From Gemella sanguinis ATCC 700632 (GTDB lineage: Bacteria; Bacillota; Bacilli; Staphylococcales; Gemellaceae), in assembly GCF_000701685.1 (NCBI RefSeq), contig NZ_JNJO01000009.1:33838-97837 (forward strand): DNA of 64,000 bases, read 5' to 3'. The position numbers and the translations under genes were made by a program. Position 1 is the stretch's first letter. Every line of letters begins with the position of its first letter. The notes below the pieces were generated by a model. The model saw nothing but the letters and a program-made list of their open reading frames with translations. It searched no databases and was not told the origin of the DNA. Shown piece after piece: positions 49,647 through 59,117 of this stretch.

Positions 49647-50119
49647 AATTTCATTTCTTCCAATACTATTCTTTCTTGTTCTTGTTTAAACTCTTTATAC
49701 TTATTAGCATATTTTTCATCGTTAATACCTAAAATTGATAAAGCACTGATTGCTGCATTTTTAGCACCAGCTACACCTATTGCCATAGTTAAAACTGGAA
49801 CACCAGCTGGCATTTGAACAATAGAATATAGGGAATCTACACCACTTAAAACACTCGATTTAATAGGTACTCCAATAACTGGTAATGTAGTCATAGAAGC
49901 CACCATTCCAGGAAGATGTGCTGCTCCTCCTGCAGCTGCAATAATTAAACTGTATCCATTTCTTCTAGCATTCTTAGAAAATTCAACAAGTAAATCCGGT
50001 GTTCTGTGTGCACTAACAACTTTCTTGTCGTATGGAATTTCAAATTCATCTAATAATTTACATGTTTCAATCATGGTTGTATAATCCGAATTCGAACCCA
50101 TTATAACTGCTATTTTCAT
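49643..50119 (-). CDS. purE: N5-CAIR mutase
   Basis: PurE converts N5-CAIR to CAIR. The protein has 158 residues. GSNSD at 8-12 binds the phosphate, and SAHRTPD holds the catalytic His. AAGGAAHLPGM is present. It is the first gene of the operon, with a strong promoter and PurBox-like sites upstream and an AAAAGGAG Shine-Dalgarno. Confidence 0.97.
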   Translation of the reverse strand: MKIAVIMGSNSDYTTMIETCKLLDEFEIPYDKKVVSAHRTPDLLVEFSKNARRNGYSLIIAAAGGAAHLPGMVASMTTLPVIGVPIKSSVLSGVDSLYSIVQMPAGVPVLTMAIGVAGAKNAAISALSILGINDEKYANKYKEFKQEQERIVLEEMKL

Positions 50120-50140
50120 ACATTAAGCTCCTTTTTTGTA

Positions 50141-50233
50141 TTTAAAGTTCGTTTTTTAAAGCTTCATAAGGAAGAATTTAATTGTAACGTCCGTTTATAT
50201 TTTCATTATACTCCTTTGATTTATATTTTTCAA
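50141..50233 (-). promoter_or_regulatory. purE operon promoter and PurBox-like sites
   Basis: On the minus strand, TTGAAA (50233-50228), a 17-base spacer and TATAAT (50210-50205). Downstream lie ACGGACGT (50187-50194 region) and AAAACGAACTTT within 50141-50160, the latter with the CGAAC core of PurR boxes. The boxes sit in the leader, unlike the upstream position in Bacillus. The short leader excludes a purine riboswitch aptamer. Confidence 0.55.
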
Positions 50234-50307
50234 GTATAAACATAAATAGAAATCGAATTTTTTTATTAAATTTCATAAATTTTACATCTTAATCTTAACA
50301 ATAAAAA

Positions 50308-50340
50308 AAAGATAAAATCATATACTATGATTTTATCTTT
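50308..50340 (-). terminator. Terminator of the MFS gene
   Basis: A perfect 15-bp stem AAAGATAAAATCATA / TATGATTTTATCTTT (50308-50322, 50326-50340). Confidence 0.88.
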
Positions 50341-51492
50341 TTATACTTCTTCTATTCTAGTGGCAACAATTGTACCGATTAATGCAAAAATTGCTGATAC
50401 ATAAAATACATATGACGTATTAAAATCCCATATTGCCCCCATTATATACAAACCAACTGTCATACTTAATTGAAAACAAATCGCAGTATACAGGTTTTGC
50501 ATATCAATTATTTTCTCTCTATTATATCTTTTATCCAAAATTAGTATAAAAGCAATATGTGCTGCAGCAAAAGTTAAAGCATGTAATGTTTGCATTAACG
50601 TAAATATATATATATTATGGAATATTGCTATCATTACCCATCGAACTGTTGCAGCTATACCTGAAAATATCAATAAGGAAGTTGGTTTAATTTTACTTAC
50701 TATTTTTTTTGAAAAAATAAAGAATAATATCTCTGCTATTACTGAAATATTTAATATTAAACCTGAAATCCATTTAGCTGAAATATTCATACTATCTAAG
50801 TATATTGCATTATAATTATTATAAGCAGTATGTGATAATTGGTATATAAAAACGACTAATATTAATAAAAATGCGTTTTTATCTTTTAACACCCAACTAT
50901 ATAACTTTTCTTTCTTATTGGTTTTAATTGATTCTTTTCCTAAAGTTTTAACTAAATTAGGTTGTGGTAAAAACATAAATATAGAATAAATAGTTACTAA
51001 AAATATTAATATATAATAAAGTGATTCAGCTCCCAGATATCCTACTACTCCACCAACTAAAATACCTATAATTGTAAAACTAAGAGAACCATATGTTCTA
51101 GCCTTACCATAATCTACATTTTCTTCTTTTAAAAATAGTGATGCTAAACTTTCAATAAAGGGTGCTACAGTAAAATATAGTAATCCGAACATAAAAGTTA
51201 TAATTGTTAGTAAAAATTTATCATTTGTAAATCCATAACTTGCGGCTAATATTACACCACTGATAACTGTAATTTTCAGTGCTAAATTCATACTAAATTT
51301 TTTCAATAAATAAGGGCTTAAAAATATACCACTTAAAAATCTTGCTAGATATAACATTGAAAAAATAGAACTAGCTTCTAATACAGATAAGTTTTTTACA
51401 GATGTTAAGTATAATATCCAGAATGGTAAATATAGTCCATTGACAGCAAACTGTAAGAAATAGTTTGTTGATAACCATGATTTTGATGACAT
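50341..51492 (-). CDS. Major facilitator superfamily transporter (LacY/NupG-like branch)
   Basis: The protein has 383 residues and about 12 transmembrane segments in two six-helix halves. The N-terminal layout LQFAVNGLYLPFWILYL and the GKARTYGSLSFTIIG block resemble the MFS_1_like/LacY-type proton symporters, which include sugar and nucleoside carriers. The substrate is unknown. It follows a CPBP protease gene by 8 bases, so the two probably share a transcript that starts above 52205. Confidence 0.82.
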   Translation of the reverse strand: MSSKSWLSTNYFLQFAVNGLYLPFWILYLTSVKNLSVLEASSIFSMLYLARFLSGIFLSPYLLKKFSMNLALKITVISGVILAASYGFTNDKFLLTIITFMFGLLYFTVAPFIESLASLFLKEENVDYGKARTYGSLSFTIIGILVGGVVGYLGAESLYYILIFLVTIYSIFMFLPQPNLVKTLGKESIKTNKKEKLYSWVLKDKNAFLLILVVFIYQLSHTAYNNYNAIYLDSMNISAKWISGLILNISVIAEILFFIFSKKIVSKIKPTSLLIFSGIAATVRWVMIAIFHNIYIFTLMQTLHALTFAAAHIAFILILDKRYNREKIIDMQNLYTAICFQLSMTVGLYIMGAIWDFNTSYVFYVSAIFALIGTIVATRIEEV

Positions 51493-51500
51493 ACTTCCTC

Positions 51501-52205
51501 CTACATTCCACTACCATGCATCATTATTTGAACAAACATTACTAGTCCATTCATACTAATATGAGCAATCATAGGAGTAACGATTCTATTTGTAACTTTG
51601 TATAAATAACTGAATACAAATGACATTGCTATATATATTAACATTAAAGGAGTAAAACCATCATGTGGAATAGCAAATAAAATTCCAGTTAATAATGCGG
51701 GTATAAAGAATCTTATCCATTCTTTACTCCCAATTAATATATCATAAAAATAGCCAAAAACTGCTTTTCTAAAAAATAATTCTTCCATTATCGGACCTAA
51801 TACAACAACATATAAAATAAAAATCGGGTATGAATTTACTATCTGTACAACATTTGCAGTATTTTGACTATTAGGTTGAAAATGTAAAAACTGTGATAAA
51901 TATTGTAGAAAAGCATTAATCAATGCTTGTAATATCATCATTGCTATAAACCCTATTAGGCCAATAGCAAAAATTACAAGAAAACTATGTTTTCTATCCT
52001 TTCTGTCTATATCATTTTTCACCTTAGTTGCATAAGCAATCATAATAAATGTTGCTAGTAAAGCAATTATTACAGTAATAATAATTCTTGAGCCAATACT
52101 TAATGTTCTTGGTAAAATTAGCGGTGCTATATAAACAGCAAAAAAGTATACTAGACCACTTAATAATAAATAAACAATATTTCCTCTTTGTAACGAAATT
52201 CTCAT
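51501..52205 (-). CDS. CPBP-family intramembrane metalloprotease (intact)
   Basis: The protein has 234 residues and about six to seven transmembrane segments. Motif 1 is EELFFRKAVFG, motif 2 is FAIPHDG and motif 3 is IAHISMNG; the Glu-Glu, His and His/Asn metal-site residues are all in place. Family members include Rce1-like proteases and proteins for bacteriocin self-immunity, and no bacteriocin gene is near. It is a full-length counterpart to the broken gene at 13216-14066. Confidence 0.88.
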   Translation of the reverse strand: MRISLQRGNIVYLLLSGLVYFFAVYIAPLILPRTLSIGSRIIITVIIALLATFIMIAYATKVKNDIDRKDRKHSFLVIFAIGLIGFIAMMILQALINAFLQYLSQFLHFQPNSQNTANVVQIVNSYPIFILYVVVLGPIMEELFFRKAVFGYFYDILIGSKEWIRFFIPALLTGILFAIPHDGFTPLMLIYIAMSFVFSYLYKVTNRIVTPMIAHISMNGLVMFVQIMMHGSGM

Positions 52206-52364
52206 AAGCCCTCCTCTTTAAATTTAATATTTTAATTATATCATTATAACTTTACTAATACAATACATATATAAATATAGCTTACCAATAAATCTTTTCT
52301 TATTGAAATACCACTGAAATTCATCTTACATTTTTTAAAAATTTTAAATTAATTAAATTTTTTC

Positions 52365-52393
52365 TTGAATGTTTTTACATAAAATGTTAGAAT
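52365..52393 (+). promoter_or_regulatory. Promoter of the glyS T-box transcript
   Basis: TTGAAT (52365-52370), a 17-base spacer and TAGAAT (52388-52393), placing the start near 52400. Confidence 0.75.
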
Positions 52394-52399
52394 AAATAT

Positions 52400-52553
52400 A
52401 AGAAAGCGAGTTGATGATGGTGAAAGTTCAACAAAAATCTTGGCATATTAATAGTTACAATTCAATATAAAAAGATGAGTTTTTACTAATCAGGGTGGAA
52501 CCGCGGAGATTATTCGTCCCTAGATATACTTCGGTATATCTAGGGACTATTTA
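52400..52553 (+). promoter_or_regulatory. Glycine T-box riboswitch with terminator
   Basis: The T-box sequence AGGGTGGAACCGCG (52492-52505) is followed by a strong terminator, arms GTCCCTAGATATAC and GTATATCTAGGGAC with loop TTCG (52516-52547). The stem I region (52400-52450) has GCGAG, GGTG and a GGC triplet (52442-52444) that fits as the Gly specifier. Uncharged tRNA-Gly should stabilise the antiterminator and allow glyS expression. Confidence 0.9.
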
Positions 52554-52572
52554 TTTTAAGGAGGAATTTAAC

Positions 52573-53946
52573 ATGGAGAAGATTTTATCTTTGGCAAAAA
52601 ATAGAGGATTTGTTTTTCAAGGATCAGAAATTTATGGTGGATTAGCAAACACTTGGGATTATGGTCCATTAGGAATCGAATTAAAAAATAATATTAAAAA
52701 AGCTTGGTGGAAAAAATTCATTCAAGAATCACCTTATAACGTAGGACTAGATGCTGCAATATTTATGAACCCACGTACATGGGAAGCATCTGGGCACGTA
52801 GGTAACTTTAGTGATCCAATGCTAGACTGTAAAGTATGTAAATCACGTTTACGTGCTGATAAATTAATTGAAGAATACTACTTCAACGAAAAAAATGAAG
52901 ATATTATTGTAGATGGTTTACCATTTGAAGAGCTAGAAGCTATTATCGAAAGAGAAAATATCAAATGTCCAGAGTGTGGAAGTCATGATTACACTAATAT
53001 CCGTCAATTTAATCTTATGTTCAAAACAAACCAAGGTGTTGTTGAAAACTCAACAAGTGTTGTTTATCTAAGACCTGAAACAGCACAAGGTATTTTCGTT
53101 AACTTTAAAAATGTTCAACGTAGTATGCGTAAAAAATTACCATTTGGTATTGGACAAATTGGTAAATCATTCCGTAATGAGATTACTCCAGGTAACTTTA
53201 TTTTCAGAACAAGAGAATTTGAACAAATGGAATTAGAGTTCTTTTGTGAACCTGGTACAGAATTAGAATGGCATAAAATATGGAAAGATAACTGCGAAAA
53301 CTGGTTATTAAATTTAGGAATGACTAAAGAAAATATCCGTCTACGTGACCATGAAAAAGAAGAGTTATCTCACTATTCTAACGCTACAACTGATATCGAA
53401 TTTAGATTCCCATTTGGTTGGGGTGAACTATGGGGGATTGCTTCAAGAACTGATTATGATTTAAAACAGCATATGCAACACTCTGGTCAAGATTTAACAT
53501 ATCAAAATCTACAAACAAATGAAAAATACATTCCATATTGTATCGAACCATCTGTAGGTGTTGACCGTGTTCTTTTAGCATTTTTATGTGATGCTTACAA
53601 TGAAGAAGAAGTTGGTGAAGGAGATACTCGTACAGTATTAAAATTCCACCCAGCTATTGCTCCTTATAAAGCAGCAATACTACCACTTTCTAAAAAATTA
53701 AGTGAGCAAGCTACTAAAGTATACCAAGAACTAGCTCAAGACTTTATGGTAGATTTCGATGAAACTGGTTCTATCGGTAAACGTTATAGAAGACAAGATG
53801 AAGTTGGTACTCCTTTCTGTATTACTTATGATTTTGAATCAGAAAATGATGGTATGGTTACAGTTCGTGATAGAGATTCTATGGAACAAGTACGTATGCC
53901 TATTTCAGAACTTAAACAATATCTAACAGAAAAAACAAAATTCTAA
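52573..53946 (+). CDS. glyS: Glycyl-tRNA synthetase (single-chain, homodimer type)
   Basis: This class II synthetase charges tRNA-Gly. I chose the ATG at 52573 ([20 protein letters not shown], 457 residues), preceded by GGAGG; an upstream GTG at 52495 lies inside the T-box and is rejected. Family blocks include YDYGPLG-type [33 protein letters not shown] and [12 protein letters not shown]. Length and form match the alpha2 type of Bacillales, not the GlyQ/GlyS tetramer. Confidence 0.97.
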   Translation: MEKILSLAKNRGFVFQGSEIYGGLANTWDYGPLGIELKNNIKKAWWKKFIQESPYNVGLDAAIFMNPRTWEASGHVGNFSDPMLDCKVCKSRLRADKLIEEYYFNEKNEDIIVDGLPFEELEAIIERENIKCPECGSHDYTNIRQFNLMFKTNQGVVENSTSVVYLRPETAQGIFVNFKNVQRSMRKKLPFGIGQIGKSFRNEITPGNFIFRTREFEQMELEFFCEPGTELEWHKIWKDNCENWLLNLGMTKENIRLRDHEKEELSHYSNATTDIEFRFPFGWGELWGIASRTDYDLKQHMQHSGQDLTYQNLQTNEKYIPYCIEPSVGVDRVLLAFLCDAYNEEEVGEGDTRTVLKFHPAIAPYKAAILPLSKKLSEQATKVYQELAQDFMVDFDETGSIGKRYRRQDEVGTPFCITYDFESENDGMVTVRDRDSMEQVRMPISELKQYLTEKTKF

Positions 53947-53950
53947 TATT

Positions 53951-53991
53951 AAAATACCGATAAGCATTAACTACTTATCGGTATTTTTGTC
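53951..53991. terminator. Bidirectional terminator, glyS / M42 peptidase
   Basis: A perfect 14-bp stem AAAATACCGATAAG / CTTATCGGTATTTT (53951-53964, 53974-53987) with T run. Confidence 0.92.
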
Positions 53992-54005
53992 TTTATTACT
54001 AAGTT

Positions 54006-55043
54006 TTATTTTACTAAATCACTTTGTAAGTAAGCATCTACCATACGGTGTGTAGCTTCTACTGAATCAATATGTGTTCTTTCATATGAATGACTAGATT
54101 CAATTCCTGCACCAAGAAGCGCGTGTTTAACTTCAGCTCCAGCACTCATAGCTGCAGAAGCATCACTACCATAATATGGATAAATATCTAATTTATAAGG
54201 GATTTCTTTTTCGTTAGCTAATTTTACTAGATGTTGACGAAACTCATAATGATATGGCCCTGTTGCATCTTTAACGCAGATTGAAACAGTATATTCATCA
54301 GTTTGTTGATCGTCTCCCATTGCTCCCATATCAACAGCTAGATATTCAACTGTTTCTTCTGGGATACTAGAGTTAGCTCCATGCCCTACTTCTTCAAAAC
54401 AACTGAACATAAAATGAGTAGTATGTGGTAATTGAATATTTTCTTCTTTATATTTTCTTAATAAGTCTAATAAAATTGCCGCACTAACCTTATCATCTAA
54501 AAATCTACTTTTAATAAATCCTGTTTCAGTTATAATAGTTCTAGGATCAAAACTTATAAAATCTCCAACATCAATTCCTAAAGCACGTGTTTCTTCTGCA
54601 TTTGTAACTTTTTCATCTAATCTAACTTCCATATTATCTTCAGTACGTTCAACAGTTCCTGCATCTTTATAAACATGAGTACTAGTTTGATGAACTAAAA
54701 TTGTTCCAGATACTTTTTTTCCATTACTTGCAATATGTACTTCACAGTTTTCCCCTTCTATCATATTCCATGGGAATCCACCTACTTTAGCTAGTTTTAA
54801 TCTTCCATCATCTTTTATTGCTCTAACCATTGCACCTAAAGTATCTACGTGCGCTGTAACGACACGATGCTTAGTATTATCCTTACCTTCAACAGTTATA
54901 TTTACTCCACCTTTATTAGCTCTAACTGCTTTATAACCTAGTTTTTCGACCTCTTCTACTAAATAATCACCAACTTCTTTAGTATATCCAGTAGGAGAAA
55001 CTATACTAGTTAGTTTTTTTAAATAATTAATTGTCTCTTTCAT
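54006..55043 (-). CDS. M42-family aminopeptidase (glutamyl aminopeptidase / endoglucanase-like)
   Basis: This is a cytoplasmic dinuclear metallo-aminopeptidase of 345 residues. Metal ligands of the M42 fold are visible: His in VTAHVDTLG, Asp in RFLDDKVS, Glu-Glu in FSCFEEVGHG, Asp in AVDMGAMG, and His in SSHSYERTH. A PepA/YsdC-type family exists in most Firmicutes and probably degrades peptides. It has no operon partner and is separated from fba by a terminator. Confidence 0.9.
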   Translation of the reverse strand: MKETINYLKKLTSIVSPTGYTKEVGDYLVEEVEKLGYKAVRANKGGVNITVEGKDNTKHRVVTAHVDTLGAMVRAIKDDGRLKLAKVGGFPWNMIEGENCEVHIASNGKKVSGTILVHQTSTHVYKDAGTVERTEDNMEVRLDEKVTNAEETRALGIDVGDFISFDPRTIITETGFIKSRFLDDKVSAAILLDLLRKYKEENIQLPHTTHFMFSCFEEVGHGANSSIPEETVEYLAVDMGAMGDDQQTDEYTVSICVKDATGPYHYEFRQHLVKLANEKEIPYKLDIYPYYGSDASAAMSAGAEVKHALLGAGIESSHSYERTHIDSVEATHRMVDAYLQSDLVK

Positions 55044-55077
55044 AAAGAAACCCCCTTGAAAATATATTTATTAATTT

Positions 55078-55108
55078 TAAAAAAAGACCCATGCAAAGCA
55101 TGAGTCTT
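55078..55108 (-). terminator. Terminator of fba
   Basis: 11-bp arms AAGACCCATGC / GCATGAGTCTT (55084-55094, 55098-55108, one mismatch) with a T7 run on the minus strand. Confidence 0.82.
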
Positions 55109-55123
55109 AATATTGCGTAGTTA

Positions 55124-55990
55124 TTATGCTTTGTTTCTTGAACCAAAAATATCAATTTTTGAATGAACCATAGCTTTAATTGCTTCATATCCAGGGTTTA
55201 ATAATTTACGAGGGTCGAATCCTTTAGGTTTTAGATCTCCACCTTCTTCAATATATTTTCTTGTAGCTTCAGCAAATGCTAATTGACATTCAGTATTAAC
55301 ATTAACTTTAGATACTCCTAGAGAGATAGCTTTTTGGATTTGATCAGTTGGAATACCTGAACCACCGTGTAATACTAATGGAATACCACCAGTTACATTT
55401 GAAATGTTTTCTAATGTTTCAAAGCTTAATCCTGCCCAGTTTTCTGGGTATTTACCGTGAATGTTACCAATTCCAGCTGCAAGGAAGTCAATTCCTAATT
55501 TAGCCATTGTTTTACATTCTTGAGGATCAGCTAATTCACCACTACCGATTACTCCGTCTTCTTCTCCACCGATTGAACCTACTTCACACTCGATTGAGAT
55601 TCCTTTTTCGTGAGCTAAAGCAATCATTTCTTTTGATTTTTCAATGTTTTCTTCAAATGGATAGTGAGATCCATCGAACATTACTGAACTAAATCCAGCT
55701 TCGATAGCTTTTTTAGTCCCTTCGTAAGAACCGTGGTCTAAGTGTAGTGCAACAGGAACTGTGATTCCCATTTCTTCAACCATAGCTTTAACCATAGCAG
55801 CAACAGTTTTGAAGCCAGTCATATATTTAGCTGCCCCTTCACTTACTCCTAAGATTACTGGACTTTTTGCTTCTTCACAAGCTGCTAAAATAGCTTTTGT
55901 CCATTCTAAGTTGTTGATGTTGAAATGCCCTACTGCATATCCTTCTTTTCTTGCTTTTACAAGCATGTCTTTTGCTGGTACTAATACCAT
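55124..55990 (-). CDS. fba: Fructose-bisphosphate aldolase, class II
   Basis: This aldolase splits fructose-1,6-bisphosphate in glycolysis using Zn2+. The protein has 288 residues; His83, Asp85 and His86 are in ALHLDHGSYE, and a later zinc His is in LVLHGGSGI. The GSVGGEEDG-like ECEVGSIGGEEDGV block is present. It is monocistronic, with a GGAGGAC Shine-Dalgarno and its own terminator, in keeping with high expression. Confidence 0.96.
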   Translation of the reverse strand: MVLVPAKDMLVKARKEGYAVGHFNINNLEWTKAILAACEEAKSPVILGVSEGAAKYMTGFKTVAAMVKAMVEEMGITVPVALHLDHGSYEGTKKAIEAGFSSVMFDGSHYPFEENIEKSKEMIALAHEKGISIECEVGSIGGEEDGVIGSGELADPQECKTMAKLGIDFLAAGIGNIHGKYPENWAGLSFETLENISNVTGGIPLVLHGGSGIPTDQIQKAISLGVSKVNVNTECQLAFAEATRKYIEEGGDLKPKGFDPRKLLNPGYEAIKAMVHSKIDIFGSRNKA

Positions 55991-56088
55991 GTTATTGTCC
56001 TCCTTAAATAACTACTTACTATATATTATGATACTATATTTTTGAGAAAAAATAAACCTTTTTCTATAATATTTTTCAATTCAGTGTA

Positions 56089-56988
56089 TTATTTATCTAA
56101 TTTTGCCATAGTATCTACCATATATGAAGGTATTTCTGTCTCAAAATAAAGATGTTCACCAGTAATAGGGTGATTGAATTCAATGCTCTTAGAATGCAAT
56201 GATTGCCCATTAGTATTTAGTGTTTTTCTTGGTCCATATACTGGATCACCAACTAATGGATGATTAATATATTTCATATGTACTCTAATTTGATGTGTTC
56301 TTCCTGTTTCTAATTCACATTCTATTAGAGTATATCTTTCAAATCTATCGATAACTTTAAAATGTGTAATAGATGGTTTTCCTTCATCAATTACTGCCAT
56401 TTCTTTTCTTTCTTTTGGATTTCTTGCTATTGGAGCATCTATAGTTCCATAATCATGTTTTATACTACCATGAACTAAAGCATAGTATTTTCTCTTAACT
56501 TCTTTATTAGCAATCATTTCTGATAATTTCACATGAGCTTTATCATTTTTAGCGACTATTAATAATCCTGAAGTATCTTTATCGATCCTATGAACAATTC
56601 CAGGTCTAATAGTACCATTTATACTTGAAAGTTCACAATGATATAACAGAGCGTTTACCAATGTTCCATCTTTGTGACCAGCTGATGGATGCACAACCAT
56701 ACCTTTTGGTTTATTCACAATTAATAAATCATTATCTTCATAGATAATATCAACAGGTATATCTTGCTTAACAACATCTAATTCTTCAGGTTCTTTATAA
56801 TCTATCGTAATAACATTTGATTCTTTTAATTTATAATTAGTTTTTACTGTATTTCCATCTACTTTAATATAACCTTCTGATATTAAATTTTGAATATTTG
56901 TTCTTGATAAATCAGAAAGTTCATTTTGTAAAAATTTATCGATTCTCTCACTTTTTGGTGAAGCATAAATAATTTCTTTCGTTTCCAT
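56089..56988 (-). CDS. Pseudouridine synthase, RluA/RluD family
   Basis: This is an rRNA or tRNA pseudouridine synthase of 299 residues. An N-terminal S4 domain (about 13-70) precedes the catalytic Asp136 in GIVHRIDKDTSGLL. TGRTHQIRVH and GDPVYG are C-terminal family marks. Length and S4 domain fit RluD (YlyB in Bacillus), which modifies helix 69 of 23S rRNA; the exact target is an inference. In Bacillus the neighbours are lspA and pyrR, which are absent here. Confidence 0.92.
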   Translation of the reverse strand: METKEIIYASPKSERIDKFLQNELSDLSRTNIQNLISEGYIKVDGNTVKTNYKLKESNVITIDYKEPEELDVVKQDIPVDIIYEDNDLLIVNKPKGMVVHPSAGHKDGTLVNALLYHCELSSINGTIRPGIVHRIDKDTSGLLIVAKNDKAHVKLSEMIANKEVKRKYYALVHGSIKHDYGTIDAPIARNPKERKEMAVIDEGKPSITHFKVIDRFERYTLIECELETGRTHQIRVHMKYINHPLVGDPVYGPRKTLNTNGQSLHSKSIEFNHPITGEHLYFETEIPSYMVDTMAKLDK

Positions 56989-57059
56989 TACTTCCTCCTT
57001 TGTTTTACTATATAATCTTATCTGAATTTAGTTGAAAAGTAAACTAATAAGCAAAAAAT

Positions 57060-57106
57060 AAGAGTATATCAATAAAATTCAAGTTAATTTTATATGATAA
57101 ACTCTT
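57060..57106 (-). terminator. Terminator of the frr-DUF896-yneF group
   Basis: Nested arms AAGAGTATATCA and TGATAAACTCTT (57060-57071, 57095-57106), with TAAAATT/AATTTTA inside, then a T6 run on the minus strand. Confidence 0.82.
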
Positions 57107-57121
57107 AATTATTTTAGTATA

Positions 57122-57367
57122 TTATTTTTTAGCTTGTTTTCTAGCTTGTTGTTGAGCTTTTTGCATATTGCTCATTACTTGGTTAATTTTCTTACGAGAT
57201 GGTTTTTGCCCCATTTGGCTCATCATACTCATAACCATTTCTTCATTAATTTGAGGATTTTTTTCCATATAGTTCATAAAATTACGTCTTGCAAGATAGA
57301 AACCTCCTACAACACCAAGTAGTAAACATACTGCCCCTACTAAAATCGTAATTGTTGTTGCACTCAT
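57122..57367 (-). CDS. YneF/UPF0154 small membrane protein
   Basis: The protein has 81 residues with one N-terminal transmembrane helix (6-26: [20 protein letters not shown]), then the conserved [19 protein letters not shown] and a [13 protein letters not shown] segment. UPF0154 is restricted to Firmicutes and its function is unknown. It is 3 bases past the DUF896 gene and is the last gene of the unit. Confidence 0.9.
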   Translation of the reverse strand: MSATTITILVGAVCLLLGVVGGFYLARRNFMNYMEKNPQINEEMVMSMMSQMGQKPSRKKINQVMSNMQKAQQQARKQAKK

Positions 57368-57370
57368 AGT

Positions 57371-57580
57371 CTATTTTCCTTTCTTCTTAGGAGTTATGTC
57401 TTCTCCATCTTCATTTATTACTTTTGTATTTTCTAATATGTTTCTCATATTAGCTTTAAAGTTTTGTAAATATAATTGTCTATATTTTGCTAATTCTTCA
57501 GATTCTTCTGAAGTTAATTCTCTTTCTTTTTTTAAAGCATTTAAAGAATTAATTTTTTCAATAATTTCTGTCATTTCCAT
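57371..57580 (-). CDS. DUF896/UPF0291 (YnzC-like) small cytoplasmic protein
   Basis: The protein has about 69 residues. The hallmark is two antiparallel helices with KKERELTSEESEELAKYRQL followed by YLQNF. The best start is uncertain: a GTG at 57592 overlaps the frr stop, ATG 57580 gives MEMTEIIEKIN, and ATG 57574 would match the usual YnzC N-terminus; no clear Shine-Dalgarno decides. YnzC is DNA-damage-linked in Bacillus, but the function is unknown. Confidence 0.85.
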   Translation of the reverse strand: MEMTEIIEKINSLNALKKERELTSEESEELAKYRQLYLQNFKANMRNILENTKVINEDGEDITPKKKGK

Positions 57581-57584
57581 AATA

Positions 57585-58142
57585 TTATACACTCATTAAT
57601 TCATCTTGTTTTTCTTTTGTTACTTTATCAATTTCAGCAACATATTTATCTGTAGCTTTTTGAATATCATCTGAATATCCTTTTAAGTCATCTTCAGTAA
57701 TTTGAGACGCTTTTTCTAATTTTTTCATTGAATCCATAGCATCACGACGAACATTTCTTACAGCTACTTTTGCTCCTTCAGATTCTTTACCAACTAGCTT
57801 AGCTAATTCTTTTCTTCTTTCCTCTGTTAAAGCTGGGAAAACTATTCTAATTACAGTCCCATCATTGGCAGGGTTTAAACCTAAATCTGATGCTTGGATA
57901 GCTTTTTCTATATCACCTAAAAGTGTTTTTTCATAAGGTGAAATTACTAACATTTTAGGTTCTGGTACAGAAATTCCAGCAACTTGATTTATTGGAGTTG
58001 CAACTCCATAATAATCTACAGTTAATCTATCAAGAACAGATGCGCTTGCTTTACCAGCTCTGATTGAAGCTAATTCACGACGTAAATTAGCAATAGCTTT
58101 TTCCATTCTTTCATTTAAGTTATTCATTATTTGCTCAGGCAT
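57585..58142 (-). CDS. frr: Ribosome recycling factor
   Basis: RRF splits post-termination ribosomes with EF-G. The protein has 185 residues and the tRNA-shaped three-helix fold; [26 protein letters not shown] and the [12 protein letters not shown] tail are typical. It lies 27 bases after pyrH in the classic rpsB-tsf-pyrH-frr order. Confidence 0.97.
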   Translation of the reverse strand: MPEQIMNNLNERMEKAIANLRRELASIRAGKASASVLDRLTVDYYGVATPINQVAGISVPEPKMLVISPYEKTLLGDIEKAIQASDLGLNPANDGTVIRIVFPALTEERRKELAKLVGKESEGAKVAVRNVRRDAMDSMKKLEKASQITEDDLKGYSDDIQKATDKYVAEIDKVTKEKQDELMSV

Positions 58143-58169
58143 AATTCAATACTCCTAATTTATCTTTAT

Positions 58170-58883
58170 TTACTCAATAATTGTTCCTAAATTATCTTCA
58201 GAAACAACTTTTACAATATTATCTGCATCATCTATAGAAAAGACAATAATTGGTAATTGATTATCCATACAGAATGTAATGGCTGTAGAGTCCATAATTG
58301 TTAATCCTTTATTCATTATATCCATATATGAAAGTTTATCATATTTAGTTGCAGTTTTGTCTACTTTTGGATCTGCAGAATAAACACCATCTACACCATT
58401 TTTACCCATAAGGATAGCTTCAGCACCAATTTCTTTAGCTCTTAATGCTGCTGTAGTATCTGTAGAGAAATATGGATTCCCAATTCCTGCTGCAAAAATT
58501 ACAACACGTCCTTTTTCTAAATGTCTAATTGCACGTCTTCTAATATATGGTTCTGCCATAGCCTTCATTTCTACAGAAGTTAGAACTCGCGTAGCTACAT
58601 CCTTTTGTTCTAATGAATCTTGTAGTGCTAATGAGTTCATAACAGTTGCTAGCATCCCCATAGAGTCTGCAGTGGCACGTTCCATACCTAGTTCTTCACC
58701 AGTTTTTCCACGCCAAATATTTCCACCACCGACAACTATTGCAACTTCAACACCTTGTTTAACAACTTTTTCAATTTGAGATGTTATTTTAGTAACAACT
58801 TCTGAATCGATTCCGAATCCTTTTCCACCCGCAAGTGCTTCTCCACTAAGTTTAAATAAAACTCTTTTATATTTAGTAGCCAT
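58170..58883 (-). CDS. pyrH: UMP kinase
   Basis: PyrH phosphorylates UMP to UDP and is allosterically controlled by GTP and UTP. I chose the ATG at 58883 ([20 protein letters not shown], 238 residues), with AGGAGG 8 bases upstream; the longer frame from 58949 runs into an intergenic hairpin. VGGGNIWRG and [15 protein letters not shown] are family motifs. It is separated from tsf by a hairpin-rich spacer. Confidence 0.96.
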   Translation of the reverse strand: MATKYKRVLFKLSGEALAGGKGFGIDSEVVTKITSQIEKVVKQGVEVAIVVGGGNIWRGKTGEELGMERATADSMGMLATVMNSLALQDSLEQKDVATRVLTSVEMKAMAEPYIRRRAIRHLEKGRVVIFAAGIGNPYFSTDTTAALRAKEIGAEAILMGKNGVDGVYSADPKVDKTATKYDKLSYMDIMNKGLTIMDSTAITFCMDNQLPIIVFSIDDADNIVKVVSEDNLGTIIE

Positions 58884-58937
58884 TTTTATCCTCCTATAAA
58901 ATACAGACATAATTGCTTTAACTACTTTCTTAAAAAA

Positions 58938-58991
58938 GGGGTGGGTCAAAAAATCCTGATTTCATTAAATCTAATTTTGTCGACTCACCCC
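58938..58991 (-). terminator. Long GC-capped hairpin between tsf and pyrH (terminator / repeat-like)
   Basis: Arms GGGGTGGGTC (58938-58947) and GACTCACCCC (58982-58991) enclose a nested GATTT / AAATC hairpin. On the minus strand it ends in a T6 run, so it can terminate tsf. It is much more GC-rich than its surroundings and resembles the GGGGTGGGAC hairpin repeats of staphylococcal intergenic regions. Further AT-rich inverted repeats lie at 58997-59034. Confidence 0.75.
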
Positions 58992-59117
58992 CGCAAGGTT
59001 TACTAGTTTTTCAATTTTGAAAATCAATAAACTACTGCGTCTATTTACCTATAAATAAACATTTATTTTTTGGGAACCTCTGAGTAAGCCCCTTCTTTTC
59101 TATTATATTAGAAAAAA

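Noticed and set aside
50141..50200. Purine riboswitch in the purE leader
   Set aside because: The leader is about 80 nt and lacks the conserved purine aptamer sequence.
52495..52572. N-terminal extension of glyS from a GTG
   Set aside because: It reads through the T-box and terminator stem; the ATG at 52573 has the ribosome site.
58884..58949. N-terminal extension of pyrH
   Set aside because: It enters the intergenic hairpin, and ATG 58883 has a strong AGGAGG.
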